A DNA stretch of 42,339 nucleotides from Clostridia bacterium (GCA_017626145.1 JAGAJK010000079.1:1-42339); one strand, 5' to 3'. Counted from the first letter of the stretch, positions 26,938-36,471 are shown. The notes: a model not told the origin generated them from the letters alone. A program made the numbers and translations.

Positions 26938-29900
26938 GTGGGTAAAAAAATTATAAGCATTATTATAACAGCTTGCTTGATTTTATCCTGTTTTGCAACC
27001 GTATCTTTTGCCTCGGCTCAAGTGCAGTACGAAAAGCCTCAGGGTGTGATACTTAATGCACAGTTTGCCGAAGGCAACAATGGCGGTTTTGAGCTTCTGA
27101 GTGCAAAAACGGGTGCGGCTGTTACAACAGTACCTGAAAGCGAAGGCTCTGACAATTATGTGCTTAAATATACTGCAACTAACCACTCGGCAGGCGCAAC
27201 CTCCGCTAACGGTGGTGCAGAACATATCGAGGTTAAGGTAGGCGGAGAACAGGGCATTGAATTTGTTGAAGGCAGAAACATTATAATTGAAACAAAATTC
27301 AGAAAAACAAATGCCGCAACAAGAGTATACCTTAAGTACAATATGTACCCGAAGGATAACTACAAGGAAGAAACAGCTAACTTGTATTCACTTGTAGCTC
27401 TCTGGCACGACGGAGGAGTAAGATACGCAAACGGCTCAAGCGGTACAGGCTCAAATCTTGACCAGGTTTCAATGAAGGTGTCTGAACTTGAGTGTGGCAC
27501 AGACTATCTTACTGCAAAAATAGTAATTAAGGGCACATCACTTCTTGCAGATGTATATTTAACTGACGAAGAAGGAAATACACAGACTATTGAAAATGTA
27601 AGCTTAAAACAGCCTGTAGACAGAACCTCTTTAGACCCGTCAGATGCCATGTACATAAAAGAGGCTACACACTTAAAAACGCTTTCATTCAGAACGAGAA
27701 GCGGCGGAACCACATCAGCAACAGATGTAATAGTTGATTATTTAAAGGTTACACAGGAGCTGACATACACATCAACTCTTGATAAGAACATTGTAGGCGA
27801 AGACGAGAATATAGTTGTATCTATGGTAACAGATGCTACCGATTTAGATGACGTTTCGGCATTTTACGACCTTTATACAGCTGAAGGACAGCTTGTTGCA
27901 TCTGAAAAAAGCTTTGATAAAGCAACAAAGAAGCTTACGATTAATCCTGCAGAAAATCTGATTGCAGGTAACAATTATGTAGTTAAGGTAGATAACGCAG
28001 GACTTTTGTCTGAACTTAATTATGTATATGATACGGAATCGGAAGAGCTTTCTTTAAGCATTGTTTCCTGCAAGGCGGAAAATGTTTTAATTGACGGCAG
28101 ACTTATTGACGGAGAAATAATTGAAGGTACATATAAATACGTTTCTTCCTTTGACAAAACAGGTGAAACCTATGCTTGGTATGCTGCACCGTCAATAGAC
28201 GGGCCCTGGACTGTAATTGACGGACAAACTTCTTCTTCAATTGAAGCAAGCACAGCTCTTGCAAACGGACAGTACCTTAAAATGTCGGTAATACCGCAGT
28301 CACAAATTGGTGCAGGTATAGAAGCATTTTCTAATATTCTTTGTCCCGAAGCGGCACCTGTGGCAGATAATTTAAGACTTGCAGAGGGCAATAAGTTTAT
28401 AGGAGACACCTTGGTTGCTGAATATGACTATTTTGATGCAAACGGTGACGAAGATAACGGCACAGTTATTAAATGGTATATAGGCAACACAGCAGAATCA
28501 AATGAATATGAAATGATTTCGCAGTCAGGCAGCTTAAGACTTCTTGACGAATACGAAGGAAAATATATCAGATTCTCTGTTACTCCTAAAAATGAAATAG
28601 ATAACGGTGATGAATGTGTTGAGGTATTCGGCAATCCATTCGGACCTGTAAGTAATTATTTAACAGGCTCAAACCTTTTCTCAGACCCGGGATTTGAAAC
28701 AGGTACAACCGAGGGAATAAAAGGCTCAACCTTCCCTGCAGAATTATTTGAAATTGTAACAAAAACAGATGATTCTGACGGACGTGTTTATTCGGGTGAT
28801 TATTCATTGTACGTAGGCCCAAGACCTGAAAACTATTCCACATGGGGAAAGAATGTCAATTATGTACCGGGTAAAACATATCTTCTTTCAGGTATGGTTA
28901 AATCCGTAACAGATGCAAGCATAAATGACTACGAAGGCTATGGCGGTGTAGCTGATTCCATTTTACGTCCTTTCAGAGATGAAGAAAAGGTAACAATCAA
29001 CAACGAAACATGGACAAGAGTAACTTTAACCGTTGTTACAAACGAAACCGCAAGCTCAGGTACCTTCGGACTTCTTACATTCAGCGGTCAGGGTAAGCAG
29101 GCGGTTTATGTAGACGATATGTATTTCGGTGAGCTTAAGATAACAGATATCATTACTGAAGAAATTCAGCCTACTGTTATTCCTGAAAAGGAAAACATTG
29201 TAATAAGAGTTTTCAAGGATAAGATGTTAAATCAGTTTGGCACAACAACAGGTCTTGAACATGAAGATGCCGACGTTGAGGTGTTGCAGGGCAAAGGCGT
29301 TGAGATTGATAACAACAACTGCGTTGTTATTACTCCCGAGGCAGTTGCAGGTGAAGTTGTTTTAAGAGTTTCATGTACTCCTGAGACAACAACAGCACCG
29401 TATTTCTCAAAGGAAGTAAAATTCACATTGCTTCCTAACACCAACGTAACACCTTCAGTTAAAAATGTTGTTGCAAGCGGAACTGTAGCAACAGGCGAAG
29501 TTTTATCTGTAAATTACGACTACCATCAGGTAGAAAACAAATTGAATGCATCAACCTTTAAGTGGTTTTATCAGGATACACCTACAGGCACAGCAACATA
29601 TATTCCAAACGCAACAGCAAGCACTTATACTGTAGCATCAGCTTATGCAGATAAGTTTATAGGCTGTGAGGTTACTCCTGCAACCAATGATGGATTAACA
29701 GGCAATCCGGTGCGTTCAAATATTCTCGTAAAAGCGGTTGCACCTTATGCAACAAAGCTTGAAGTAACAGGTAAGTTCAGCGTTGGAGAAACTGTTACCG
29801 GTAAATATATATTCGGTGATTATAACAATGATACCGAAGGTGTATCAACCTATTCGTGGTTTATGAGTGATACTCTTGACGGAAGATATGTTCCACTTTC

Positions 29901-31020
29901 AGGTGAAACCAACAAAACTCTCGTTTTAACAGAAGAAATGGTAGGAAAGTATCTGAAATTTGCTGTAGTTCCTACATCAAACACCCGGCCTTATGCAGGT
30001 GAAATGGTATTTTCACAGCCTTATGCAGGTCCTGCAAAGCCGGAAGCAAGAAATATTACAATTAGCAATAACGGTTCTTTATATGTAGGATCGTACGATT
30101 ATTTCCATCAGCACGGCTTTAAGGAAAAGAATACAAAGTATGAGTGGTTTGTTGACGGTATTTTAGTATCAACAAGTGCTCAGTATGAGGTGAATTTCGA
30201 AGGCGCTAAAACCGTTACCTTTAAGGTTACTCCCGGTTGCGAAGGTAATCCTTCCACAGGAAATGCGGTTATGGCATCATATACAATTACCGGCAATCTG
30301 CCACAAGGCGGAGGCACCGTCAGCGGCGGTGGTTTCGGGGGAGGTGGACTCTCCGGTGGCGGCTTCGGCGGTGGCAGTGGCGGTGTTGCAGGCGGAACTT
30401 CAGGCGGCAATACGTCAGGATTTACTTCCGGTGTTCAGAGCATTAACGATGCAGAAGGAATTACCCCTGAGGTAAAGCCTGCAACAGATATTGATTCTCA
30501 CTGGTCAAAGAGCTATATGGAAGAAATGTCAAAAAGAGGAATTATGACTCCTGATAATGAGGGTAAATATAACCCTGATGAAATTGTCGGAAGAGGGGAT
30601 ATGATTAAATATCTCTTTAAAGCTCTTAAGCTTACCGAAAGCGAGTACACAGGCGAATTCAGCGACGTAAAGGCTGAAGACGAATTTGCAGGAATGCTTC
30701 AGACTATGGTAAATAACGGAACAATCAGTAAGTATGATACTTTCAGACCAAATGACGGTATTTCAAGAGAAGAGCTTTGTAAGGTTTTATACATTTCCCT
30801 TGACAACGCAGGAAAGCTTGAAAGTGCTGCAGAAAACAAGATTTCTGCATTTGCGGACTATTCAAGTATTTCTGACTGGGCAAAGGAATATGTAAACGCA
30901 ATTTATCAGAACGGCATTATGATTGGTGTATCGGAAACTTTGTTTGCACCTGCTGAAAACGTAACGAAGGCACAGGTTGCAACACTTCTTACAAGAATCT
31001 TAAATATTATAGAGAGGTAG
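26938..31020 (+). CDS. SLH-anchored lectin/Ig/CBM surface protein
   Basis: 1360-aa cell-surface protein. Signal peptide about 1-25. A lectin-like module (about 35-275) is closely related to module 1 of the 19632 protein. Several Ig-like domains of about 85-95 aa follow (pattern TYAWYAAPSIDGPWTVI; repeated near 390, 475, 830, 930 and 1020). A CBM4/9-like domain (about 575-730; LFSDPGFETG to YVDDMYFG) and a Gly/Ser linker (about 1122-1160) come before three SLH repeats (about 1180-1357; HWSKSYMEEMSKRGI, WAKEYVNAIYQNGIM). The SLH repeats should anchor it to pyruvylated wall polymer. It starts at GTG with AAAGGAAGG upstream. It may be the wall-bound scaffold for its unanchored neighbours (inference). 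Confidence 0.9.
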   Translation: MGKKIISIIITACLILSCFATVSFASAQVQYEKPQGVILNAQFAEGNNGGFELLSAKTGAAVTTVPESEGSDNYVLKYTATNHSAGATSANGGAEHIEVKVGGEQGIEFVEGRNIIIETKFRKTNAATRVYLKYNMYPKDNYKEETANLYSLVALWHDGGVRYANGSSGTGSNLDQVSMKVSELECGTDYLTAKIVIKGTSLLADVYLTDEEGNTQTIENVSLKQPVDRTSLDPSDAMYIKEATHLKTLSFRTRSGGTTSATDVIVDYLKVTQELTYTSTLDKNIVGEDENIVVSMVTDATDLDDVSAFYDLYTAEGQLVASEKSFDKATKKLTINPAENLIAGNNYVVKVDNAGLLSELNYVYDTESEELSLSIVSCKAENVLIDGRLIDGEIIEGTYKYVSSFDKTGETYAWYAAPSIDGPWTVIDGQTSSSIEASTALANGQYLKMSVIPQSQIGAGIEAFSNILCPEAAPVADNLRLAEGNKFIGDTLVAEYDYFDANGDEDNGTVIKWYIGNTAESNEYEMISQSGSLRLLDEYEGKYIRFSVTPKNEIDNGDECVEVFGNPFGPVSNYLTGSNLFSDPGFETGTTEGIKGSTFPAELFEIVTKTDDSDGRVYSGDYSLYVGPRPENYSTWGKNVNYVPGKTYLLSGMVKSVTDASINDYEGYGGVADSILRPFRDEEKVTINNETWTRVTLTVVTNETASSGTFGLLTFSGQGKQAVYVDDMYFGELKITDIITEEIQPTVIPEKENIVIRVFKDKMLNQFGTTTGLEHEDADVEVLQGKGVEIDNNNCVVITPEAVAGEVVLRVSCTPETTTAPYFSKEVKFTLLPNTNVTPSVKNVVASGTVATGEVLSVNYDYHQVENKLNASTFKWFYQDTPTGTATYIPNATASTYTVASAYADKFIGCEVTPATNDGLTGNPVRSNILVKAVAPYATKLEVTGKFSVGETVTGKYIFGDYNNDTEGVSTYSWFMSDTLDGRYVPLSGETNKTLVLTEEMVGKYLKFAVVPTSNTRPYAGEMVFSQPYAGPAKPEARNITISNNGSLYVGSYDYFHQHGFKEKNTKYEWFVDGILVSTSAQYEVNFEGAKTVTFKVTPGCEGNPSTGNAVMASYTITGNLPQGGGTVSGGGFGGGGLSGGGFGGGSGGVAGGTSGGNTSGFTSGVQSINDAEGITPEVKPATDIDSHWSKSYMEEMSKRGIMTPDNEGKYNPDEIVGRGDMIKYLFKALKLTESEYTGEFSDVKAEDEFAGMLQTMVNNGTISKYDTFRPNDGISREELCKVLYISLDNAGKLESAAENKISAFADYSSISDWAKEYVNAIYQNGIMIGVSETLFAPAENVTKAQVATLLTRILNIIER

Positions 31021-31028
31021 GGTATATT

Positions 31029-33656
31029 ATGAAAAATTTAAAAAAGGCTCTTTGCCTTGTTATCGTTTTTGTAATTATGTTATCCTCTCTTGAGGTTTTT
31101 GCAGAAACACAGTATTTCAATCCATATGAGTATATGGACAGCATATTCCAGTTTGACGTAGGCGAATTTGTCGATAACAAAAAGACAGAGGATACAGGTA
31201 CTACGGTAAGCGAATATGACGAATATATTAACCTTTTAAAAGCATTCGGTATATGGGACGAATCTGACAAATCTGCGAATGCACTTTTAACAAAGACGGA
31301 ATTTAACGTTATGGTTGCAAGAGCAAGACTTGGCGTTGACAATCCTCTTGAGAATGTGTATGTAAAAGAAGCAAGTGATGACCTCGTTACATATTCAGAA
31401 GTCTTAAAGTTTTTACTTGAAGGTCTCGGTTACTATCATCAGTGCGGTGAATTCAATTATACCGACGAAGCTTTGCTTGTTGTATCAACAAGAATAAAGC
31501 TTATTGATAAGGATACTGAGATTGCTGATGTGAACGAAAGCATCAAGCGAGGAGAATTTGCAAAAATCCTTTGCACGGCATTGCAAACAGATTTATGCGA
31601 AAAGCAGTATACTTACGGCGGTTACAGCTACGTTGTTGCCGAAAATAAGAATCTTTTAAATTCAATTCACGGTATATACGATGTAAGCGGTTTTGTAAAT
31701 GCAGTTCCCGGAATTGCAGTATACGGTAACGGCGATGTAAGAGACAGCTACTTTGAAATCAACAGAGTAGAGCTTTTTGCAGGTGAAGTTAATGTACGTG
31801 ATTATTTTGCAAAGCAGGTAAATGCATATGCAAAAAAAGATGCAGTTACGGGTATGTACAGTCTTATCTACATTACCGAAAATACTGAATTTTCATCACT
31901 GGAAATTGATTTTTCAGATATAACTGATATTGACAGTCTTTATTTAAGATACAGCGACGAAAATGAAGAAGAGCAGGAAATTAATATATCGACACTTAAG
32001 AATATCATTCAGAACGGTGATAAGCTTGCTAAATTAACTGATATGGTGCCATATTCATCGAATGACGGTAAAATCATACTCACATCAACAGAAGATGAAG
32101 AGGTTTACGATACAGCCGTTATCTGGGATTACACATTCTTCCAGGTGCAGTCAAACTCAAAAATCAACAACAGAATTTATATCGGCAGAAACTTAAAGTA
32201 TAACAATTTACCGTATGTTGAAATGGACGATAAGAATACAATTATTGTATATATCGACGATATAAAATCTGACTGGCAGACTGTTCCTATCGGTGCAAGC
32301 GTAAGAATGGTACGCTCCTCTGACGGAAAGTATACAGAGATATATGCTTATACCAAGAATTCTGTTTCGGGAACTGTATCGGAAAGCTATGATAATACTG
32401 TAAAAATAGGTAACAAGTATTATGAAATTTCTCAGGACTTACTAAGCTATATGGAATTGTGCAAAAATGACCTCACAATTACAGGTAGTGACAGACTTGA
32501 AAGTATCACGGTAGGTTCAACGGGAACATTCTATACTTTCAAAAATTATGTTATCGGTTTTTCAGTAACAGGTGATTATTCCTACGCATTTTTAAGAAGT
32601 GTAAGACTTGAAAAAACCTCCATCGACCCGGGTGCATCACTCAGAATGTTCACCCAGGATAACGAATGGCAGATTTACGAATTAAACGATAAGCTTATTT
32701 TAGACGGCAAACCCGGTGTTAAGGACAGCGACGTTGTTGAATTGGTTAAGGCAAATCCTGAGATAATAAATGAGCTTATAAGATATCAGATTAACTCGGA
32801 AAATAAGATAATCGCTCTTGATACAATTGTTAATTCGGCGTACGAGGTTAATGATATAACAAGAATCAAGCACGACTACAGCTTTTCAGGAAAGCTTGAC
32901 TGGACAAAATCTTACTTAGGCTCAAGCATTAAGTACAGAATTGAAGAACAGACAATGTGGTTTAAGATTCCTGAAGATTTGTCGGATGAAGACCTTTATC
33001 AGGTAACAAATACAGGTACAATTCCGACAAACACAGCAATCAATCTTGAATTGTATTCTGCTGACGATTTCTATATATCAAGAATAGGTATTGCTCCCGG
33101 AGGAGTATCGGGTACACCGACAGGTAACTTAACGTTTGTATATATCGAGAAAATCACAAGCATTCTTCTTGACCCCGAAACCGAGAAGATTGGTTACAAG
33201 ATTCAGTGCTCAGAGTTTAAAAACCTGCGTTCAAGAGCAAACGGAACAATAAGAGACCGTACCTTTACCGTATCTGAAGCTACATACAGAAGTATGGATT
33301 TAAAGGTGGGAGATTTCATTAAATTGACTGAAAATGCAACTGTTCTTGAGGGCGGGCAGACTGTATTGAGAGATGCAAAGGTTTTACCGACTGATGATGT
33401 AATTGATACTGCAACAAGCTCATATATGGGCTACGGAACTATCACAAAGATAGATTATTTGAACGCATATATTTTAATTGAATGCGTAAATAACGGTGAA
33501 GTGAAGGAAATAGTTTCAATTCCGAGAGCAAAAGGTCATATAAACACCCAAACTCACACAGTTGAGAATCTTGAAATTTCAGACCTTAACGTAGGCGACA
33601 GAATATGTTTCTTTGACCTTTCGGGTAATACATCCTGGTTATTTACAAGTAACTGA
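31029..33656 (+). CDS. Exported protein with SLH-like N-terminus, function unknown
   Basis: 875 aa. Signal peptide about 1-25 (ending EVFA). Residues about 55-190 hold two degenerate SLH-like repeats (LLKAFGIWDE, then RGEFAKILCTAL). The remaining 680 residues are predominantly beta-strand-like with no catalytic motif I recognise; recurring short strands (VSGTVSESYDNTVKIGN; GYGTITKIDY with ILIECV) suggest small barrel-like subdomains. It starts 8 nt after the SLH protein and is the last gene of the operon; its stop is doubled (TGA TAA). A structural S-layer-associated role is likely, and the two SLH-type proteins may function together. Specific function unknown. Confidence 0.75.
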   Translation: MKNLKKALCLVIVFVIMLSSLEVFAETQYFNPYEYMDSIFQFDVGEFVDNKKTEDTGTTVSEYDEYINLLKAFGIWDESDKSANALLTKTEFNVMVARARLGVDNPLENVYVKEASDDLVTYSEVLKFLLEGLGYYHQCGEFNYTDEALLVVSTRIKLIDKDTEIADVNESIKRGEFAKILCTALQTDLCEKQYTYGGYSYVVAENKNLLNSIHGIYDVSGFVNAVPGIAVYGNGDVRDSYFEINRVELFAGEVNVRDYFAKQVNAYAKKDAVTGMYSLIYITENTEFSSLEIDFSDITDIDSLYLRYSDENEEEQEINISTLKNIIQNGDKLAKLTDMVPYSSNDGKIILTSTEDEEVYDTAVIWDYTFFQVQSNSKINNRIYIGRNLKYNNLPYVEMDDKNTIIVYIDDIKSDWQTVPIGASVRMVRSSDGKYTEIYAYTKNSVSGTVSESYDNTVKIGNKYYEISQDLLSYMELCKNDLTITGSDRLESITVGSTGTFYTFKNYVIGFSVTGDYSYAFLRSVRLEKTSIDPGASLRMFTQDNEWQIYELNDKLILDGKPGVKDSDVVELVKANPEIINELIRYQINSENKIIALDTIVNSAYEVNDITRIKHDYSFSGKLDWTKSYLGSSIKYRIEEQTMWFKIPEDLSDEDLYQVTNTGTIPTNTAINLELYSADDFYISRIGIAPGGVSGTPTGNLTFVYIEKITSILLDPETEKIGYKIQCSEFKNLRSRANGTIRDRTFTVSEATYRSMDLKVGDFIKLTENATVLEGGQTVLRDAKVLPTDDVIDTATSSYMGYGTITKIDYLNAYILIECVNNGEVKEIVSIPRAKGHINTQTHTVENLEISDLNVGDRICFFDLSGNTSWLFTSN

Positions 33657-33663
33657 TAAAGTA

Positions 33664-33808
33664 AAAAAGGATGTCTCGATAGTTCACATTTGCAGAATAA
33701 ATATCCATTTTGCAGGGGATGACCCGATATATGGGGAGCGGATAAAATCAATCCGCCCCCATATTTTAATATTTATACATATGTAATATTTATTGAGACA
33801 GCCTCTTT
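33664..33808. repeat. Imperfect inverted repeat enclosing a terminator
   Basis: Arms 33664-33681 and 33791-33808 pair over 18 positions with two mismatches and one G-T; the core is TGTCTCGATA against TATTGAGACA. They enclose the terminator at 33729-33767. Such GGCTGTCTCA-type ends are seen in small non-coding repeats, so this 145-bp block could be a MITE-like relic or a compound terminator. No target-site duplication is obvious. Confidence 0.4.
33729..33767 (+). terminator. Intrinsic terminator of the large operon
   Basis: GC-rich stem ATATGGGG(A)GCGGAT with ATCCGCCCCCATAT, one bulged A, 7-nt loop, followed by TTT. It lies 73 nt after the last gene. Confidence 0.7.
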
Positions 33809-33835
33809 GAAGCTTATATAAGGTGAAAAAAATAC

Positions 33836-33879
33836 AAAGGAGCTGCAGCAAAACGAAATCATTTTGCTGCAGCTCCTTT
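33836..33879 (-). terminator. Strong terminator of the V-ATPase operon
   Basis: Perfect 18-bp stem (33836-33853 with 33862-33879), 8-nt loop, followed on the minus strand by GTATTTTTTT. It lies 52 nt after the ntpK stop. Confidence 0.9.
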
Positions 33880-33931
33880 AGGGTGGACGGAAAATAGTGC
33901 ATTTTGCTACACCCTCTTGTTGTTTGTATTA

Positions 33932-34357
33932 TTATCCTAATGCTACCATACTGAAAACGAGTGCGAACAATGCAACGGTTTCGCAAAGACCTACAACTGT
34001 GATGTACTGTGAGAAACCTTTGCCTGTTTCAGCTAAAGCATCTGCACCTGCGGCACCTGCTTTTCCCTGAAAAACTGCAGAAAGTGCCATTGCAAGACCT
34101 GAAGCAATACCAAGACCTATTAAAAATGCAGGGTCAGCATTTGAATTTTTCATCTGCTGCATTAAAAGGAAGCCGTAAATTGTCTGTGTAAGGGGAGCAC
34201 CTGCAAAAACTGTAAGAATGAAAGGTGCTGCCTTATTGCTCATATAACACTTTTTCCATGCTCCGATTGAAGCCTGACCTGCAATACCGATACCAATAGC
34301 AGAGCCTGTTGCGGCAATGCCCATTGTTAAAGCTGTTCCCAATAATCCTAAATTCAT
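33932..34357 (-). CDS. ntpK: V-type ATP synthase subunit K (c-ring proteolipid)
   Basis: 141-aa membrane protein with four transmembrane helices in two hairpins, forming the rotor ring. I start at ATG 34357 because GGAG sits 6 nt upstream; upstream in-frame ATGs at 34369 and 34390 give longer, less likely products. The ion-binding Glu126 is in CETVALF of the last helix; the first hairpin carries Thr57-Gln58 (PLTQTIYGF) and the second Gln97 (FQGK). These match the Na+ ligands of Enterococcus hirae NtpK (T64, Q65, Q110, E139), so Na+ coupling is predicted. It is the last gene of the operon, separated from ntpI by 190 nt of hairpins. Confidence 0.92.
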   Translation of the reverse strand: MNLGLLGTALTMGIAATGSAIGIGIAGQASIGAWKKCYMSNKAAPFILTVFAGAPLTQTIYGFLLMQQMKNSNADPAFLIGLGIASGLAMALSAVFQGKAGAAGADALAETGKGFSQYITVVGLCETVALFALVFSMVALG

Positions 34358-34412
34358 AGTAATCTCCATTCCGCCGCCATACGTCGGCAAAAATATAAAT
34401 AGTAATTAAAGT

Positions 34413-34445
34413 TCTCTTATCCGTATGGCAAGGAATGATAAGAGA
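34413..34445 (-). promoter_or_regulatory. Intercistronic hairpin, ntpI-ntpK gap (nearest ntpK)
   Basis: TCTCTTATC pairs with GATAAGAGA, 15-nt loop. No U-run follows on the minus strand, so it is not a standard terminator. Confidence 0.6.
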
Positions 34446-34452
34446 TTAGTGT

Positions 34453-34498
34453 GCCCATGTGCGTTTCTTTGCGTATGCAAAGAAAAAATCGCACGGGC
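34453..34498 (-). promoter_or_regulatory. Intercistronic hairpin, ntpI-ntpK gap (middle)
   Basis: Two-part stem: an inner perfect 9-bp TTTCTTTGC/GCAAAGAAA with GTAT loop, and an outer GCCC..GTGCG/CGCACGGGC with small bulges. No U-run follows. Confidence 0.65.
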
Positions 34499-34514
34499 TG
34501 ATTAAATTTGCGTG

Positions 34515-34547
34515 GAAATAACGTGAAAGTAACTTTCGCGTTATTTC
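34515..34547 (-). promoter_or_regulatory. Intercistronic hairpin, ntpI-ntpK gap (next to ntpI stop)
   Basis: Near-perfect 15-bp stem (GAAATAACG.. with ..CGTTATTTC, one G-T pair) and TAA triloop, beginning 4 nt after the ntpI stop. It may protect the upstream or downstream mRNA from exonucleases. Confidence 0.65.
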
Positions 34548-34551
34548 TCCT

Positions 34552-36471
34552 TTAATCAATTTGTTCTTTAAATGGTTTAAATTTATGTCCACTCCACGAC
34601 ATATCCAGATGCGAGGAGAATTCTAAGGTGTTAAGTCTTATTCCGTGTACGATAACCGACAGAATATTAAGTATCATATTAAGTCCGTGACCGAACACTA
34701 AAAGAATTATGGCAAGTATCATAAACATAAAGTTTCCTAAAAGCGGACCTGCCAGTTCATTTACTGTAGCAGAAATTGCGGCTCCTGCAAGACCTACAGC
34801 CCAGAGACGTATATACGAAACAATGTCCGAAAATACGTTTACCACTCCAAGTAATACCGATACAATGTTGGTAAGACTTGAGAGTATTGCCTTTACAATG
34901 CTTCCCTCGTAGTTTGAAAATACAAAGCTTAGGAGGAAGCCGACACCTATTAATATTATGGCAACTGTCCCTACAGGAACGCCGCCTATTACAAGTCCGA
35001 AGCTGAACACCTGTGCGTTAACAACCAGGCTCAGTACCAGGTAATAGATACCAACAAGCTGTAATATTGCACCCACGTCACCAAGCATTTTAACAGAACG
35101 TATATTTCTTGCAATGCCCTTTATATGAGCGACTGTAAGCTGTATCAACGCCAGCGTGAAACACAGTATCTGCAGATTCTGTGCGGTGGTAAGTCCAACT
35201 GTGCCGTTTGTCCAGAACGGATACCATATTTTGTCGGCATACACATTTGAAATTACCGGTACAGATAAGCTTTTCAGCCATTGCGGCAACTGTTCGGGTG
35301 ACAAACCGAACCACGTGCAGGTAAGTGTGCCCCACACAATTGTTGAAAGTCCGAAAAGTCCCACAAGCAGAAAAGTAGGTTCAACCGGCTTTTTGTTAAC
35401 AATTGATTTTATTATAGGTAACGCCGCAACTGCACAAATCAAAAGACCGTATCCGCCGTCACCGAAAATAATTCCGAAGAATATGAGAATAAATGCTAAA
35501 AACCAACCTGAAATGTCATACTCAAAATATCCCGGAACAGTTCCCAGAAAGTCTGTTAAAGGATAAATAAGACTTACAAACTTATTATTTTTAAGCTTGG
35601 TAGGAACGTTATCCTCAGGTGTCGGTTCTTCTGTTACAAGTCCCCAGCAATTTTTAATTGCCGTTTCTTTAAGCTTTTCAAGATTCTCTGTTTCAATATA
35701 GCCTTTGAAATATGCAACCGAAACGGATTTTTCGCTTTCAGGTGACAGATTTTCATCCTCCATACCTGTAGCATAGGTTTCAAATTCTATTTCCTTTGCA
35801 GCAGCCTTTATTGCATTTTTAAGGCTTTCTGTGTAGCAGACGTATGACGAAATCTGTGAATTAATTTCCTCAATACGGGTATTGATTTCATCAATTCTCT
35901 TTCTCATTTTATCTGTAGATAACTCAGGCAACGTGAAGCGGTAACTACTTAAGGAGAAAAGTGTTTCTTCATCCTCTGTACCCGATTTAAGAAGCATAAA
36001 CTTAACTGAAGCCTTATTTTTGTCTATTGCTACGGTTTTTACGTCGTCAGGTAAAGCCTCGTATTCCTTTTTCGGCATCTCGTAGAATTCTGCCTCATAG
36101 CCTTTTGAGGTTAATTCTGAGATTGAATCAGGGTCAATCTCACCCCAGCTTTTAAGTCTGTCAAGCTCCGAATCAAGTGCAATTCTTTCTGCAAGGCATT
36201 GTTTTTTCTCTTCTTCAAGAGCTAAAACTGTAGTTGCTGTTGATAAAGCTATCGAAGTATCAATTTCCTTTTGCTTTACCTTTTTATCTTTTCCTATTGT
36301 GAAAACTGCACTTTCAAGTAAAGTTACTTGCTCGCTTAACTTAGTGAGCTTTTCGCCTGAGCCTTCTGTGATTTCAACGTGCATAACGCCAAGCCTGCGA
36401 AGCTTTTCAAGCGTTTCCTGTTTTTTGTCTCCCATAATTATGAGGGATACTTTTTTCATAGGCACTATCAT
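34552..36471 (-). CDS. ntpI: V-type ATP synthase subunit I (membrane stator, a-subunit)
   Basis: 639 aa. The N-terminal half (about 1-310) is cytoplasmic and helical with coiled-coil stretches (about 85-130 and 190-235); the C-terminal half has about seven to eight transmembrane helices. The stator arginine is in SYIRLWAVGLAG, and a second conserved Arg/Glu block is HGIRLNTLEF near the C-terminus. It forms the ion half-channels against the K ring. The ATG overlaps the TGA of ntpD (ATGA), indicating translational coupling. An internal ATG at 36459 is a possible alternative start. Confidence 0.92.
   Translation of the reverse strand: MIVPMKKVSLIIMGDKKQETLEKLRRLGVMHVEITEGSGEKLTKLSEQVTLLESAVFTIGKDKKVKQKEIDTSIALSTATTVLALEEEKKQCLAERIALDSELDRLKSWGEIDPDSISELTSKGYEAEFYEMPKKEYEALPDDVKTVAIDKNKASVKFMLLKSGTEDEETLFSLSSYRFTLPELSTDKMRKRIDEINTRIEEINSQISSYVCYTESLKNAIKAAAKEIEFETYATGMEDENLSPESEKSVSVAYFKGYIETENLEKLKETAIKNCWGLVTEEPTPEDNVPTKLKNNKFVSLIYPLTDFLGTVPGYFEYDISGWFLAFILIFFGIIFGDGGYGLLICAVAALPIIKSIVNKKPVEPTFLLVGLFGLSTIVWGTLTCTWFGLSPEQLPQWLKSLSVPVISNVYADKIWYPFWTNGTVGLTTAQNLQILCFTLALIQLTVAHIKGIARNIRSVKMLGDVGAILQLVGIYYLVLSLVVNAQVFSFGLVIGGVPVGTVAIILIGVGFLLSFVFSNYEGSIVKAILSSLTNIVSVLLGVVNVFSDIVSYIRLWAVGLAGAAISATVNELAGPLLGNFMFMILAIILLVFGHGLNMILNILSVIVHGIRLNTLEFSSHLDMSWSGHKFKPFKEQID

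Noticed and set aside
30180-30410. Proline-rich open frame on the minus strand
   Set aside because: It is the antisense of the Gly/Ser linker in the SLH protein; no RBS or promoter.
30301-30420. Short GGC/GGT tandem repeats as a CRISPR or minisatellite
   Set aside because: They are codons of a glycine-rich linker with irregular units and no spacers.
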